Source: Brachycybe producta | Lineage: Eukaryota > Arthropoda > Diplopoda > Playtdesmida > Andrognathidae | DNA length: 64,000 bases | Direction: 5' to 3' | NCBI GenBank assembly: GCA_036925085.1 | Contig: JAUPFP010000041.1 | Coordinates: 1,456,001-1,520,000, forward strand | In this document: one piece after another, positions 13,043 to 23,479 of the stretch | Numbering within the stretch: the stretch's first letter is position 1 | How the letters are laid out: the number at the start of each line of letters is the position of its first letter | Notes under the pieces: model-generated | Told to the model about the DNA's origin: nothing | Databases searched by the model: none | The model's input: the letters and a program-made list of their open reading frames with translations, nothing else | Translations under genes and position numbers: made by a program

Positions 13043-13060
13043 TGGTGGAGGAGCTGGGCA
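13043..13060 (+). promoter_or_regulatory. Primer binding site of copy A
   Basis: TGGTGGAGGAGCTGGG begins two bases after the LTR. It is close to the complement of tRNA-Ala 3' ends, with a few mismatches after base 8. Confidence 0.6.
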
Positions 13061-13129
13061 CCTGTACCCCGCCTCTCGCACGGTGATTTACAGTGTATTC
13101 GACCGTTTAGTCGGTCGAATCACCGTGCG

Positions 13130-13620
13130 GTGAGAGTACGCCACTGGGCGCAGACTTTGGTCCGTGGGACAGCGGCGGAAACCACCGTGTCACCGTTTAT
13201 TTACCATTATTTACCGTGGGGAACGGACTCCGGTCCGTTGTACCGTGGTTAACGGCAAATTTACCGCACTTAACCGTATTTTTGCCGTTGATTTACTGTG
13301 GGGAACGGACTCCGGTCCGTTGTACCGTGGTTAACGGTAAATTTACCGTCGAACTACCGTGGGGCACGGACTCTTGTCCGTGGTACCGTGGTTTTCGGTG
13401 GTGTACGGTGTTTTACAGAAAAGTACACCATGGGAAACGGACTTTTGTCCGTTATACCGCGGTAGAAACCGGTAAAGTTAAACTCTGACCGTTCTTCACC
13501 GTGGGACACGGACTTTTGTCCGTGATACCGCGGTTTCACACGGTCCCATCCGTTCGTAACGGTATTTTGCGGACTGTTGTCCGTGAGGTTACCGTTTTCG
13601 ACGGTGGAAACCCGATATCT
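13130..13620 (+). repeat. Leader array of ACCGT/ACGGT units, copy A
   Basis: About seven units of 60-80 bp. Each is centred on a short inverted repeat GGACTnnnGTCC with flanking TACCGTGGT or ACCGCGGT blocks; centres lie near 13155, 13230, 13310, 13370, 13440, 13510 and 13572. The array sits between primer site and gag. Copy B has the same array at 15520-15990. Confidence 0.8.
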
Positions 13621-13752
13621 GGTGGCTTTGTCCAGATTTTACCGTCCATTTACGGTGAAAAATGGAGCCAGCCCCAAAAGTACCGACTGGAGGTCGGGAA
13701 CTTGGTGCAGATGCGGGTTTAGAGTTACGCGGCCGCGTAGTCGACCGTCCCC

Positions 13753-14657
13753 TTGGGGGCGGAAGGCGGAGATCCTCTGGAGACAGAGGAGCATAGCAGT
13801 AGCGCAGACGGGGATTTCCCGGAGGAGTGGGTCACGGTGCGGAAACGCCGCCGTGACATTCGTCCAGATTTCCTGTTGGAAGACAGTGGGTCCGACGGTG
13901 ATCTCAGCGGGGAGGACGATCGGCCACGGCCGAATGTCCAAGTTTCCACCATCGCCCGCCCGGTCGGACGTGGCGATCAACCCCGTAGGGACATGGTGGA
14001 AATCCCGAATGAGACTGCACGTGAGGGCCGGGCCTTTTTGGCCGGGCTATCCGAGCAGCAACTCATTGAGATTGCCTACGGGATAGATGTCCTTCGTTTG
14101 GAAGGACTGTCCCGGTCGACGGTTGAGCCGAGGGTGGCACCTCGATTTTCACTGTCGCCCGTGCGTGAAGGCGCACGGAGAGAGGAACCACCGGTGCAAC
14201 CCCGGTTGGTACCTCCACGGGAAGCACCCAGGCCATCTCCTAGGGGGATTGGCCGGGGAGTTCCTCCTGCACCCGGACAGCAGCCGAGGGTTCAGTTGAT
14301 GATACCCTCGGAAGCTGAGTCCGTGTCTGACATTTCGGGGAACCGGAGCAGGCAGCCTTGCAGGGTTAGCGCCGCTGCTTGGACGCCCGCTCCAGCGGTT
14401 CTAGCGGAGGTTCAGGCATTCGGGTTTTTTAACTTGGTCTACTCATTTGCTCGTTACGACGGCAGAGAGGACTTGACGCCTTTTCTCCGCAAATTCGAAG
14501 CGAAAGCCCGAGCTCAGCGCTGGACGGACGAATCCCGATGCAGTTTCTTTACGTTTCTGCTGGACGGTCCGGCTGAAGAGTATTACGCCACTTTGGTGGA
14601 AACTCTTCCAGACCTGACCTGGATGATGGATGCTATGAAGGATGCTATGCATAGCCG
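13753..14657 (+). pseudogene. Truncated gag of copy A, cut by an LTR
   Basis: It aligns almost throughout with the first half of the gag at 16056-17040, sharing EEWVTVRKRRRDIRP, GLSEQQLIEIAYGIDVLRLEG and FLRKFEAKARAQRW. The coding sequence stops at 14657, where the next base starts LTR B. An open frame continues into that LTR to 15048, but those residues are LTR readthrough. The capsid C-terminal part, zinc knuckle and all of pol are missing from this copy. Confidence 0.9.
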
Positions 14658-15424
14658 TGTGGCAACCTGGTCTGCTCCAATTTTAATTTTGTTAGAGCAG
14701 ACGAATTTCCCTATGGTGGTCTGCCTGACAGCTACAGTAGGCTGTTGGGACGGACGCCATTTTGGTGCCAGCAGACCTCTCACCATGAAGTCTATGGGTG
14801 AGAGGTCAGAAGTGACCTCTGTCCCCTCCAGGTGGAGTTGCCTGGAGGTTTCCTGTGGCCTAGTCAACCACAGGATCTGGGCAGTTGGTTGTAGGGAGCT
14901 ATCAAGACTAGACCTGTGGGTGGAGGTCAAGAGGACCTCCACTGTCCAGCATCTAATCATCTTTTGTGCCTTTGGCCTGTTGGCTACTTTGCCTTTTTGT
15001 ATATTTATGGGGGCTTGGCTGGATAAGGTATCCAGCCAAGTTGTGTAAATATTGTTACTGCCTTATCATCATACATCGTAAGTGTGAATTAAACACTTTT
15101 TCATCTTTTACTTTGTGTGTCCGTGTCATTTCTTGGGGAGTACCGCGGAGGGTGGGTTGTCCGGTTTGGGGATCAACACCACCGTCTTTCCGACTTGTTT
15201 CGGCCAGTCCTCGTGTCGGCTCGCGGTAGAACCGGTGGCGGCGTGGTCTTTCGTCGTGTCCGTCGGGCGTGGCTCCTGGAGCCGACACAACTCAATGAGC
15301 ACCGTGTGGGAGACGGCTACGGGTACGGTCCCGTCCCCGTAAGGAGCCGGTTGTGCGGTAAGTTTAACGCCGTTTTTGGGGTTTTGCTTACTGGGGTATT
15401 GTGACGGTCCGGCGGGACGTTACA
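14658..15424 (+). repeat. Internal LTR (5' LTR of copy B)
   Basis: 767 bp with the same termini as copy A. It differs from the two outer LTRs at shared diagnostic positions: GGGAGCTATCAAGACTAGAC where both others have GGCTTCAAGTAGGACTAGAC, AAGGTATCCAG instead of AGTGGATTACCAG, and a rearranged segment near 15057-15080. Primer site TGGTGGAGGCGCCGGG follows at 15427. Confidence 0.92.
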
Positions 15425-15426
15425 AT

Positions 15427-15444
15427 TGGTGGAGGCGCCGGGTA
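15427..15444 (+). promoter_or_regulatory. Primer binding site of copy B
   Basis: TGGTGGAGGCGCCGGGTA, two bases after the LTR. It is the closest of the four sites to a tRNA-Ala complement (TGGTGGAGATGCCGGGGA). Confidence 0.65.
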
Positions 15445-15519
15445 CCTGTACCCCGCCTCTCGCACGGTGATTTACCGTGAGTTCGACCGTTAAGTCGGTC
15501 GAATCACCGTGCGGTGAGA

Positions 15520-15990
15520 GTACGTCACTGGCCGCGGACTTTGGTCCGTGGGACAGCGGCGGAAACCACCGCTTCACCGTTGATTTACCGTTGTTTACCG
15601 TGGGGGACGGACTCTGGTCCGTTGTACCGTGGTTAACGGTAAATTTACCGTCGGTTACCGTATTGGTACCGTCGAATTACCGTGGGGCACGGACTACGGT
15701 CCGTGGTACCGTGGTTTTCGGTGGTGTACGGTATTTTACCGCAAGTACACCGTGGTGTACGGACTTTTGTCCGTTGATCCGCGGTAGAAAGTGGTAAGAG
15801 GTCGTTTACCGAGAAGTACACCGTGGGAAACGGACTTTTGTCCGTTATACCGCGGTAGAAACCGGTAAAGGTTAAACTCTGACCGTACTTTACCGTGGGA
15901 CACGGACTTTTGTCCGTGATACCGCGGTTGTGCACGGTTCCATCCGCTCGGTACGGTATTTTACGGACTTTTGTCCGTGAGATTACCGTT
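15520..15990 (+). repeat. Leader array of ACCGT/ACGGT units, copy B
   Basis: Seven units with centres GGACTnnGGTCC or GGACTTTTGTCC near 15537, 15608, 15691, 15762, 15832, 15905 and 15966, spacing 60-83 bp. Each is flanked by TACCGTGGT or ACCGCGGT. Transcribed, they could form a row of small hairpins ahead of gag. Confidence 0.8.
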
Positions 15991-16055
15991 TTCGACGGTG
16001 GAAACCCGAGATCTGGTGGCTTTGTCCGGATTTTACCGTTCGTTTACGGTGAAAA

Positions 16056-17831
16056 ATGGAATCAGCCCCAAAAGTACCGACGGGAGGTCGGGAACTTGGT
16101 GCAGATGCGGGGTTAGAGTTACGCGGCCGCGTAGTCGACCGTCCCCTTGTGGGGGCGGAAGGCGGGGATCCTCTGGAAACAGAGGGACCCAGCGGTAGCG
16201 TAGGCGGAGATCTCCCGGAGGACTGGGTCACGGTGCGGAAACGCCGCCGTAACATTCTTCCGGGAGAATACCCGTTGGAAGACAGTGGGTCCGACGGTGA
16301 TCTCACCGGGGAGGACGAGCAGCCACGGCCGCTTGTCCAAGTTTCCACCATCGCCCGTCCGGTTGGACGTGGCGATCAGCCCCGTAGGGACATGGTGGAA
16401 ATCCCGGACGAGACTGCACGTGAGGGCCGGGCCTTTTTGGCCGGGCTATCCGAGCAGCAACTCGTTGAGATTGCTTACGGGATAGATGTCCTTCGGTTGG
16501 AAGGACGACCGTCCCGGTCGTCGGTTGAGCCGAGGGTGGCACCTCGGTTCTCACTGTCGCCCGTGCGTGAAGGCGCACGGGGAGAGGAACCACCGGTACT
16601 TCCCCGGTTGGTCCCTCCGCGGGTAGCACCCAGGCCGTCTCCTCGGGGACTTGGCCGGGGAGCTCCTGCTGTACCCGGACAGCAGCCGAGGGTTCAGATG
16701 ATGATTCCCTCGGAAGCTGAGTCCGTGTCTGACGTTTCGGGGAACCGGAGCAGGCAACCTCGCAGGGTTAGCGCCGCTGCTTGGACGCCCGCTCCCGCGG
16801 TTCCAGCGGAGGTCCAGGCGTTCGGGTTCTTTAACCCGGTCCACTCTTTTGCTCGTTACGACGGCAGAGAGGACTTGACGCCTTTTCTCCGCAAGTTCGA
16901 AGCGAAAGCCCGAGCTCAGCGCTGGACGGACGAGTCCCGATGCAGTTTCTTTACGTTTCTGCTGGACGGTCCGGCGGAAGAGTACTACGCCACGTTGGTG
17001 GAAACTCTTCCAGACCTGACCTGGACTGAGCTGAAGGATGCTATGCGTAGCCGCTTCAGCACAAGCAACCAGGCTCGCCTCTGTTTCGGTGAATTTGAGT
17101 CAATGAAACAGGGGGCTACCGAGTCTGTTCAGGCATTCTACTGGCGGTTCTTGGAACTGCCCGACCGAGTGTCTCCGGGCGAAGACGAGAGCTGTCGGCT
17201 CATTCGCTTCAAACGGAAACTCCAGACGGCCATCACTGATCAGTTGATCGGTTGCAAGGCCGGTACGGTGGAGGCATATGCCCGAAAGGCACGGCTGGTC
17301 GAAGCCGATTTGCTTCTTGTAGGTAAATTACCTACCCGTACAAGAGGGGTTCCCCAGGACCGGGCTAACGCTCCGTCCTCCGGAACCACGGCTAGCTCTG
17401 GGAGCGCTGCCAAGGCTTCATCTTCGAGCCAAACGGGTGCGAAGGCTGCTGCACCGTCCAAGTCGGACAAAGCAGGAGCCAAGACCGGAGGCAAGAAGAA
17501 GAAGCAGGCAGGCTCTGGTGGAGGTCAGCCGGCGGCAACGCCTCGTAGTACGGACCGTTTGGGAGATTCACTCCGGCGACTAGGTCCTTGTTTCGGGTGT
17601 AACCAGATGGGTCACCTGAGGAAGGATTGTCCGAAGGCTGCGGCCAAAGGACAAGTTGCCAGAGTGGTGCCTGACGAAAGTCAGAGCCTCCAGCCAACGG
17701 CTGGCGTTGCGCCAGTTTGGTTGGAGGGTCGGAAGTACCTGGTCACCGTTCACGATGGCCAGTTCTACTATCGACTCGTGGAGGACGAGGAGAGATCCTC
17801 GTTAAACCGCCGCCGGTCGCCACCGAACTGA
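16056..17831 (+). CDS. gag: Gag polyprotein of copy B
   Basis: Gag forms the particle and packages element RNA. The frame is open for 591 residues from an ATG. An acidic N-terminal part is followed by a proline/arginine-rich stretch (about 150-220) and a Ty3-type capsid region (about 255-375: FLRKFEAKARAQRW, FFTFLLDGPAEEYY, QAFYWRFLELPDRV). A Ser/Ala/Lys-rich linker precedes a CCHC zinc knuckle CFGCNQMGHLRKDC near residue 512. The stop is at 17829-17831. Pol-like residues continue in the -1 frame from about 17770, which fits a -1 frameshift between gag and pol. The slip site was not identified. Confidence 0.9.
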   Translation: MESAPKVPTGGRELGADAGLELRGRVVDRPLVGAEGGDPLETEGPSGSVGGDLPEDWVTVRKRRRNILPGEYPLEDSGSDGDLTGEDEQPRPLVQVSTIARPVGRGDQPRRDMVEIPDETAREGRAFLAGLSEQQLVEIAYGIDVLRLEGRPSRSSVEPRVAPRFSLSPVREGARGEEPPVLPRLVPPRVAPRPSPRGLGRGAPAVPGQQPRVQMMIPSEAESVSDVSGNRSRQPRRVSAAAWTPAPAVPAEVQAFGFFNPVHSFARYDGREDLTPFLRKFEAKARAQRWTDESRCSFFTFLLDGPAEEYYATLVETLPDLTWTELKDAMRSRFSTSNQARLCFGEFESMKQGATESVQAFYWRFLELPDRVSPGEDESCRLIRFKRKLQTAITDQLIGCKAGTVEAYARKARLVEADLLLVGKLPTRTRGVPQDRANAPSSGTTASSGSAAKASSSSQTGAKAAAPSKSDKAGAKTGGKKKKQAGSGGGQPAATPRSTDRLGDSLRRLGPCFGCNQMGHLRKDCPKAAAKGQVARVVPDESQSLQPTAGVAPVWLEGRKYLVTVHDGQFYYRLVEDEERSSLNRRRSPPN

Positions 17832-18900
17832 GTGGTGTGCGACCGGTAAAGCTTCAAAGCTCAGGTGCCTGTCACGGCCTGAGCTCTGAACGAGGGACGT
17901 ACCTCCGGGCGGTCTCCAAATATGTGGATGTCCTGCGGAAGGCAGGGGTGCCTCTGGCGAGGTCTGCGGACCCGGAAATTACCCAGTGGGTATTTCCATC
18001 GCCATGCTCCACATTGGAGGCCGTGTGCAGCCAGCTGGATCGCTGGTTTGCCCCCTCACCCTACATGCCTAGTGGTGAGGTGCTGGATCGTGCGCTCATC
18101 GAGCAGGCGGGAGGAGTTGGTGCGCCCATACCTCCCGTGGTGCCTGGGGAGTCTCTGGTTTGTGAGACTGTGCCCCAGTCTTCTGCACGTCTGGGATTGC
18201 CATCCGGAGTGGACGGTAAGGTGGACGGGAGGCAGAAGATCGATGGTGGGAGCCCGCGGGTTCCCATCCCTGAGCTTCAGAGCCGGGCCTACGATGTGGG
18301 TGTCGATAGGCGATCGTCTGTTGGAGATGATCGTGGACACCGGGGCCGATGTGTCGGTCCTAAGCATTACGGCGGCAAGAGTGATGGAGTTGCCTATAGA
18401 GGAACTGGCGGTTCCTTCGTTCCTTCTTGGAATGGGTTGGCACTCCATCGAGTTAGCAGGGGTCACAAATGTGGAATTGACCATCCACAAGAAAACCATC
18501 AAGGTGCCTCTCCTTTTGGTGAAAGGAGAGGGCGAAGCGTTGTTGGGCGTTGATCACGCCTCACGCTTCGGCTTGATGGTAGATATCGTGGACCGGAAGG
18601 TCTACTTCCGGAAGGATGTCTGGATGGCACATCCAGATGCCCTCCAAGCTGCATTCACCGATCAAGCGCTTGAGGAACCTAGGGAGGTGGAAGCAATTCC
18701 ATCGCCGATACCAGGGGCTTTGCCTCCGGGACGGCAACTCCCAGGGGAGCCACCTGCACTCGAGAAGGTTGACGGGTGGGTGAACATTGTTTCACCAGAG
18801 CTGCCCGAGACCAGAACCTCTATCGGGCGCGGAGAAGTTTGTTCTCTGCGACTGAGGGAGAATGTCTGGCTACCAGCCCACGTACGACGTGTTGTATCCG
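17770..18900 (+). pseudogene. pro: Protease region of copy B pol
   Basis: Retropepsin cleaves the Gag-Pol precursor. After gag, the -1 frame is open to about 18285 (..PRVPIPELQSRAYDV); the sequence then continues in the gag frame with SIGDRLLEMIVDTGADVSVL. The catalytic D-T-G is at 18336-18344. Later GEALLGVDHASRFGLMVD is the matching second half (ILG-like). The frame change at about 18285 splits the domain, so it is broken as read by one small indel. Neither the active-site triplet nor the hydrophobic flanks are damaged. Confidence 0.85.
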
Positions 18901-19014
18901 TGACGTTGGTAGAGCATGCCGGCCCTGGCCAGCTGCTTCTCGTGGAGCCGCACCAGAAAGCCTTAGGTGGACGTGGTGTGTTAGCAGTGGCAGGCATCGC
19001 CGCAGCTAACCGGC

Positions 19015-20700
19015 TTGGCACGTACGATATCTGGCTTGAGAACGTGGGAAATGCACCTATTGCCCTGGAAACAGGAGGGTGTAGCCACGGCTCAAGCTGT
19101 GGAGGCTGCCATTGTGGTAGGGCTGGAAGAGCCGTCTGAGTTGAGAGGGGGAGACCCCACTCAGACGACGGTTCGACCAGGGGAGGCCTCGTCTAAGTTG
19201 AGAGGGGCGTCCGGAAACGGACGCCAAGTGCTCAATGTGGCGACGGCTCCTACTCTTGAAGAGTGTCTTAAGATTGGTCCTAATCTGAAGCCTGAAGAGG
19301 CGAGACAGCTTCGGGAGTTCCTGCTGGCACGCCGGGATCATTTCGCGTTCGACTTTACAGAGTTGGGTGAAACCTCTGGTCGAACATATGATTGACACCG
19401 GTGGGCAACCTCCAGTGCGAGAAGGATTGCGTCGAACCGCTCCAGCGGCCAGAGCAGTCGAGAAAGAAGAGGTGGCGAAGATGTTGGATGCAGGGGTTAT
19501 CCAACCTTCGCGTAGTCCTTACGCGAGCCCTATCTTGCTTGTCCGCAAGAAGGATGGTGGCTTTCGTTTTTATGTGGACTACCGGAAACTGAATGCCCAG
19601 GCAAAGCTGGACCAGTATCCGTTGCCTCGCATCGATGATGCGCTCGACTCGTTGGCCGGTGCGAAGTTCTTCGCTACCTTGGACCTGGCTAGTGGTTACT
19701 GGCAGGTTCGGATGGCTGAGCCAGACGTTGAGAAAACAGCATTCATTTGCTCTCAAGGTCTGTTTGAGTTCCGGAAAATGCCTTTCGGACTAATGCTCCA
19801 GCCACCATGCAGAGAGCGCTAGACCTCTTATTGGCAGGACATAAGTGGGAGACTTGTCTGGTGTACCTGGACGATATTATCGTCTTTGGGAACACTTTCG
19901 AGCAATTTCTCGAGGGACTCTTCACTGTCCTTGGACTGTTACGAGGGGCGGAGCTGAAACTCCAGCCGAAGAAATGTTTCTTTGGCTTTAACAAAGTACG
20001 TTATCTTGGTCACGTAGTGAGTGCCGAGGGAGTTGCTCCGGACCCGGATCTTGTGAGGGCAGTTCAGGAGTTTGATGTCCCGACGACGGTGACAGGCGTC
20101 CGCAGTTTTCTCGGACTTGCCGGTTACTATCGGAGGTTCATCAAGGACTTTGCCAAGGTGGCAAGGCCTTTGCACGATCTGACGAAAAAGGATGCATCCT
20201 TTGAGTGGTCGGATCAGTGCAAACTAGCATTAGCTCGGTTAAAAGCATTTTTAACCGAAGCGCCGGTACTCACCATGTACGATCCTCGTGGTGAGGTAAT
20301 TATCCATACCGACGCTAGTGGGTACGGCTTGGGAGTCGTAGTTTACCAGAAGTTGCCGGAGGACCGTGTCCCCGTGTTCTGGCCTACGCAAGCCGGCTCA
20401 TGAAAGGAGCGGAAACACGGTATTCGGTCACCGAGCAGGAGTGCTTGGCGGTCATGTTTGCCGTGGGTAAATTCCGTCCTTACCTCTTTAACCGGGAGTT
20501 CGTGATCGTAACTGATCACCATGCTCTTTGCTATCTGCAGACAGCCAAAAACCTGCAAGGCAGGTTGGGGCATTGGCAGATGCAGCTTCAAGAGTACCGG
20601 TTTAAGGTTCAGTATAGGAAGGGAACACTGCACGTGGATGCCGACGCTTTGAGTCGGTATCCTGTTCGTGATGTGGCGGACCTTTCATTACCTGAATACG
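19015..20700 (+). pseudogene. pol: Reverse transcriptase and RNase H of copy B pol
   Basis: The RT-proximal part (PEEARQLREFLLARRDHFAF) is in one frame to about 19380. RT follows in the next frame: AGVIQPSRSPYASPILLVRKK, FYVDYRKLNAQ, FFATLDLASGYWQV and FEFRKMPFGL. At about 19793 the frame changes again, giving the catalytic YLDD (19864-19875), then VRYLGHVVSAEGV and the thumb SFLGLAGYYRRFI. RNase H begins TDASGYGLGVVVYQ, shifts frame near 20385 and ends DADALSRYP near 20660. Catalytic motifs are all present. The three frame changes look like single small indels in a young copy, or sequence errors. Confidence 0.9.
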
Positions 20701-22160
20701 TCGAAGCCGACGTAGGTGAGGTTATTTACCACATCCGTTCCGAGGTGGATTGGGTCAAGGAGCAAGAGGCCGATGGCTGGTGCTCCAAAGTGAAGAGTGA
20801 AATCTTCCGTGACCCCAACTCGAACCTCCGGTTCAAGTTTGTGGTGGCAGATGACTTGTTGTTTGCCATCAGGTCCATCCAGGATCGGTTTAGAACTGTT
20901 CTGGTAGTTCCGAAGTCATGCCGGGCTTTCTGTCTGAGGAAGCTACATGACATTCCCGAAGCTGGTCACTTCGGGATGTTTAAGACCTACCAGAGACTGC
21001 GCTCACACTTCTACTGGATCGGTATGAAGCGGGACACTGCCGAATATGTTGTCATGTTTGGTGTGTCAAAGAGCGCGACAGTTCGCCCGAAGTCAGGGAT
21101 TTCTCCAACCGATTGTGCCGGAGTACCCAGTTGATACCTGGGGAATGGACTTCGTTGGACTGTTTCCTGCCTCCGTGGGTGGAGTCACCTATGTACTAAT
21201 CATGGTTGACTATTTCACCCGGTACGGTGTGGCAAGGACGGTACGAAGGGCCACGGCCACCTGTGTTGTGAAATTTCTGAAGGACGAGATCCTTTCGGTG
21301 TATGGCACACCGAAAGCTCTTGTCTCGGATCGTGGGTCCCAGTTCTCCAGCAAAGTCCTGCTGAAGTTCCGGGAGCGCTATAACATAGCGCATCACTTCA
21401 CGACGGCGTACCATCCGCAAGCTAATGGGCTTACGGAGCGTACGAATAAAACCGTAATGGAAACCATGAAGCGGTACCTTGATCCCCTCAAGGAACAGCG
21501 TGATTGGTGGGACAAATTACGGCCCGCCGTGTGGGCTTATAACACAGCTGTCCAGGAGAGTACACAGGTCTCTCCGTATCAGTTGTTGTTTGGCCGTGAG
21601 CCTCGGTTGGAGATTGACAACCTCCTTCCGAACGGTCCAGTCCGCGACTTGCCTGACAAGCAAGCCGTGGAAGAGCAGGCTCGTCAATGTTTGACGGCTG
21701 CTCAGAAAAGGCAGAAAGAGCGGTATGATGCTGGCCGTGTGGAGCCTCCTCTGTATCAGCCTGGTGATCAGGTGAGGATTAGAGATCAGGCTGGGAAGCT
21801 CGGTCAGGCGAAGAAATGGAGCTTGGCATATAAAGCTGAGGGGGGTGCGGTGGTCGCACGGTATTCTGACCTAGTCTACGAGAGTTTGTAGACGGTTATG
21901 GTCGGAAGGTGCGCGACCGGTTTCACGTAGATAACCTGAAGCCGTATATACCCACCTGCACTGTGAGAGAGGAAGATGGACTTGGTGTCTCTGACACCTC
22001 CTCCGATGCAAACAGCGACGCCACGGAGGCTTCGGCGCGGAGTGGATTGACTCCGGCGCTAAAGCCACCGTCCGTTTCTTCGCAAGAGTCTACTGACTCC
22101 GAGGCTGATGACCCCCCACCTCCTCGGTATAATCTCCGTCCGCGGAGACCAAAGGTGTTC
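20700..22160 (+). pseudogene. int: Integrase of copy B pol
   Basis: Integrase inserts the cDNA. The HHCC zinc region is HDIPEAGHFG, then after a frame change at about 21050, CLVC. The catalytic core holds D in DTWGMDFVG, D in LVSDRGSQF and E in ANGLTERT, with exactly 35 residues between the second D and the E. The C-terminal part (YQPGDQVRIRDQAGK, then RDRFHVDNLKPYIP after another shift near 21850-21905) resembles the GPY/F-end region. It is followed by an acidic tail ending in YNLRPRRPK near 22150, the usual C-terminal motif of Ty3/gypsy integrases. Confidence 0.9.
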
Positions 22161-22644
22161 GAGGTGAGTGGGTTCGACCCTCAAATAGGAAGTGTCACGG
22201 TGTGGGGTACCCTGTGGGTGTCCCTCCCGTGGTGGAGTAGAGCAGGCGGTCCGCTACTGTGGGCGGACGGCTGGGAGAGGAGGCGGCCGGACATTGCTGT
22301 GTTTGGGGCCTGCCACGGTTTCGGTAAAAACCAAGGGCGGCCCATCACCAGGTGTCCAGCCAAAGGCCCGACAAAATCGGTCCGTGGACGGAGAAATCCA
22401 TCCGTGAAAACCTCCGTGAAATCTCCAATTACCGTCAATATAAGAGAATTGACGGTAAATGTCTCTACCCACCAGTTCCAGTCTTGGTGTAGGAGAATTC
22501 ACCATGTGTCTGCCCCTAAAAAGGCAGACGACGGTGAAATCTCCATGGTGACCATGCATGAGGCGGCTGATGACGTTTTAGCCGCTACTGCACGGCCATT
22601 AGCCGCTAAGACGGTGAATTTGGCGGCTCGGCGCCATATTGTTT

Positions 22645-22784
22645 GCAAATTTAACAAACAAAAAACGCCGGCCACACATGGGGTGAAAAGACCCAAAATT
22701 CACCATCAAAGTTGCCGCTTTGATGGTGAATTTTGGGTCTTTTCACCCCATGTGTGGCCGGCGTTTTTTGTTTGTTAAATTTGC
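22645..22784. repeat. Perfect inverted repeat, 67-bp arms, 6-bp loop
   Basis: Arms 22645-22711 and 22718-22784 are exact complements as read, separated by TTGCCG. Arm sequence includes AACGCCGGCCACACATGG and its complement. It lies between the end of pol and the extra 3' ORF. Transcribed, it would form one long perfect hairpin. It could be a structural RNA, a palindromic insertion or an assembly foldback. Confidence 0.95.
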
Positions 22785-22859
22785 AGGCTGGAACAAGAAG
22801 AAATCGAGACAAAAGTAAGTCCCTCTAATGGAATTTCCTTCTCCTGCCTGTTGGCAGTT

Positions 22860-23470
22860 CTCTTATTTGTTAACGGTGTGTTTTACGGTCAATGACCGTA
22901 TACACACGTGGTGGGAGTGGTTCCGCCGCCATGACCGTTGTCATGTTGGCCAAACCATTATGGAAAGCACTTTTCCCGAGGGTTCAGCGCAGCGTTCCAG
23001 CGCCGTTTCGCTTGGGACGGCCCAAGTTCGACGGTGTTTGGATGGTAGAAGCCCGCCAGAGAGTGGTTTTCACCGTTCGAAGGCGGTAAAACACGGTTTC
23101 AACCGTGAATTGCCGACTTTGGACGGTGATAACGGCATGTTGCATGGTAGAAGTCCGTGCAGTGCCCTTTCCAACCGTCGGAACTCGGTGAAAGGGTGTT
23201 TTCCCCGTCCGAAGGTGGTCAACCATGGTTTTTACCGTGGTTTACCGACTTTGGACAGTGGAAACCGCGATTCGCACGGTGAGATCCCGTGGAATACCCT
23301 TTCTACTGGTTCCGAAAGGGGGAAAAGTGGTTTTCACCGTACGAAGGCGGTAAAACACGGTTTTGACCGTGAATTGCCGACTTTGGACGGTGAAAACAGG
23401 AATTCTCACGGTAAACGCCCATGGAATTCACTTTTCCACGGTGAAAACTTATTTTTAACGGTTCTTTCCC
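22860..23470 (+). repeat. Second ACCGT/ACGGT-rich array, before the 3' ORF
   Basis: The stretch is built from irregular repeats such as TTTTCACCGT, GAATTGCCGACTTTGGACGG and GTAAAACACGGTTT, recurring near 23060-23130 and 23330-23400. The motif content (ACCGT/ACGGT about every 15-25 bp) mirrors the 5' leader arrays. An open frame crosses it from 22828, but the repeat pattern suggests it is not protein-driven. Confidence 0.65.
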
Positions 23471-23479
23471 TGTTTGATA

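Noticed and set aside
13753..15048. One 431-codon protein
   Set aside because: From 14658 the frame reads through an LTR; only the part before it is gag.
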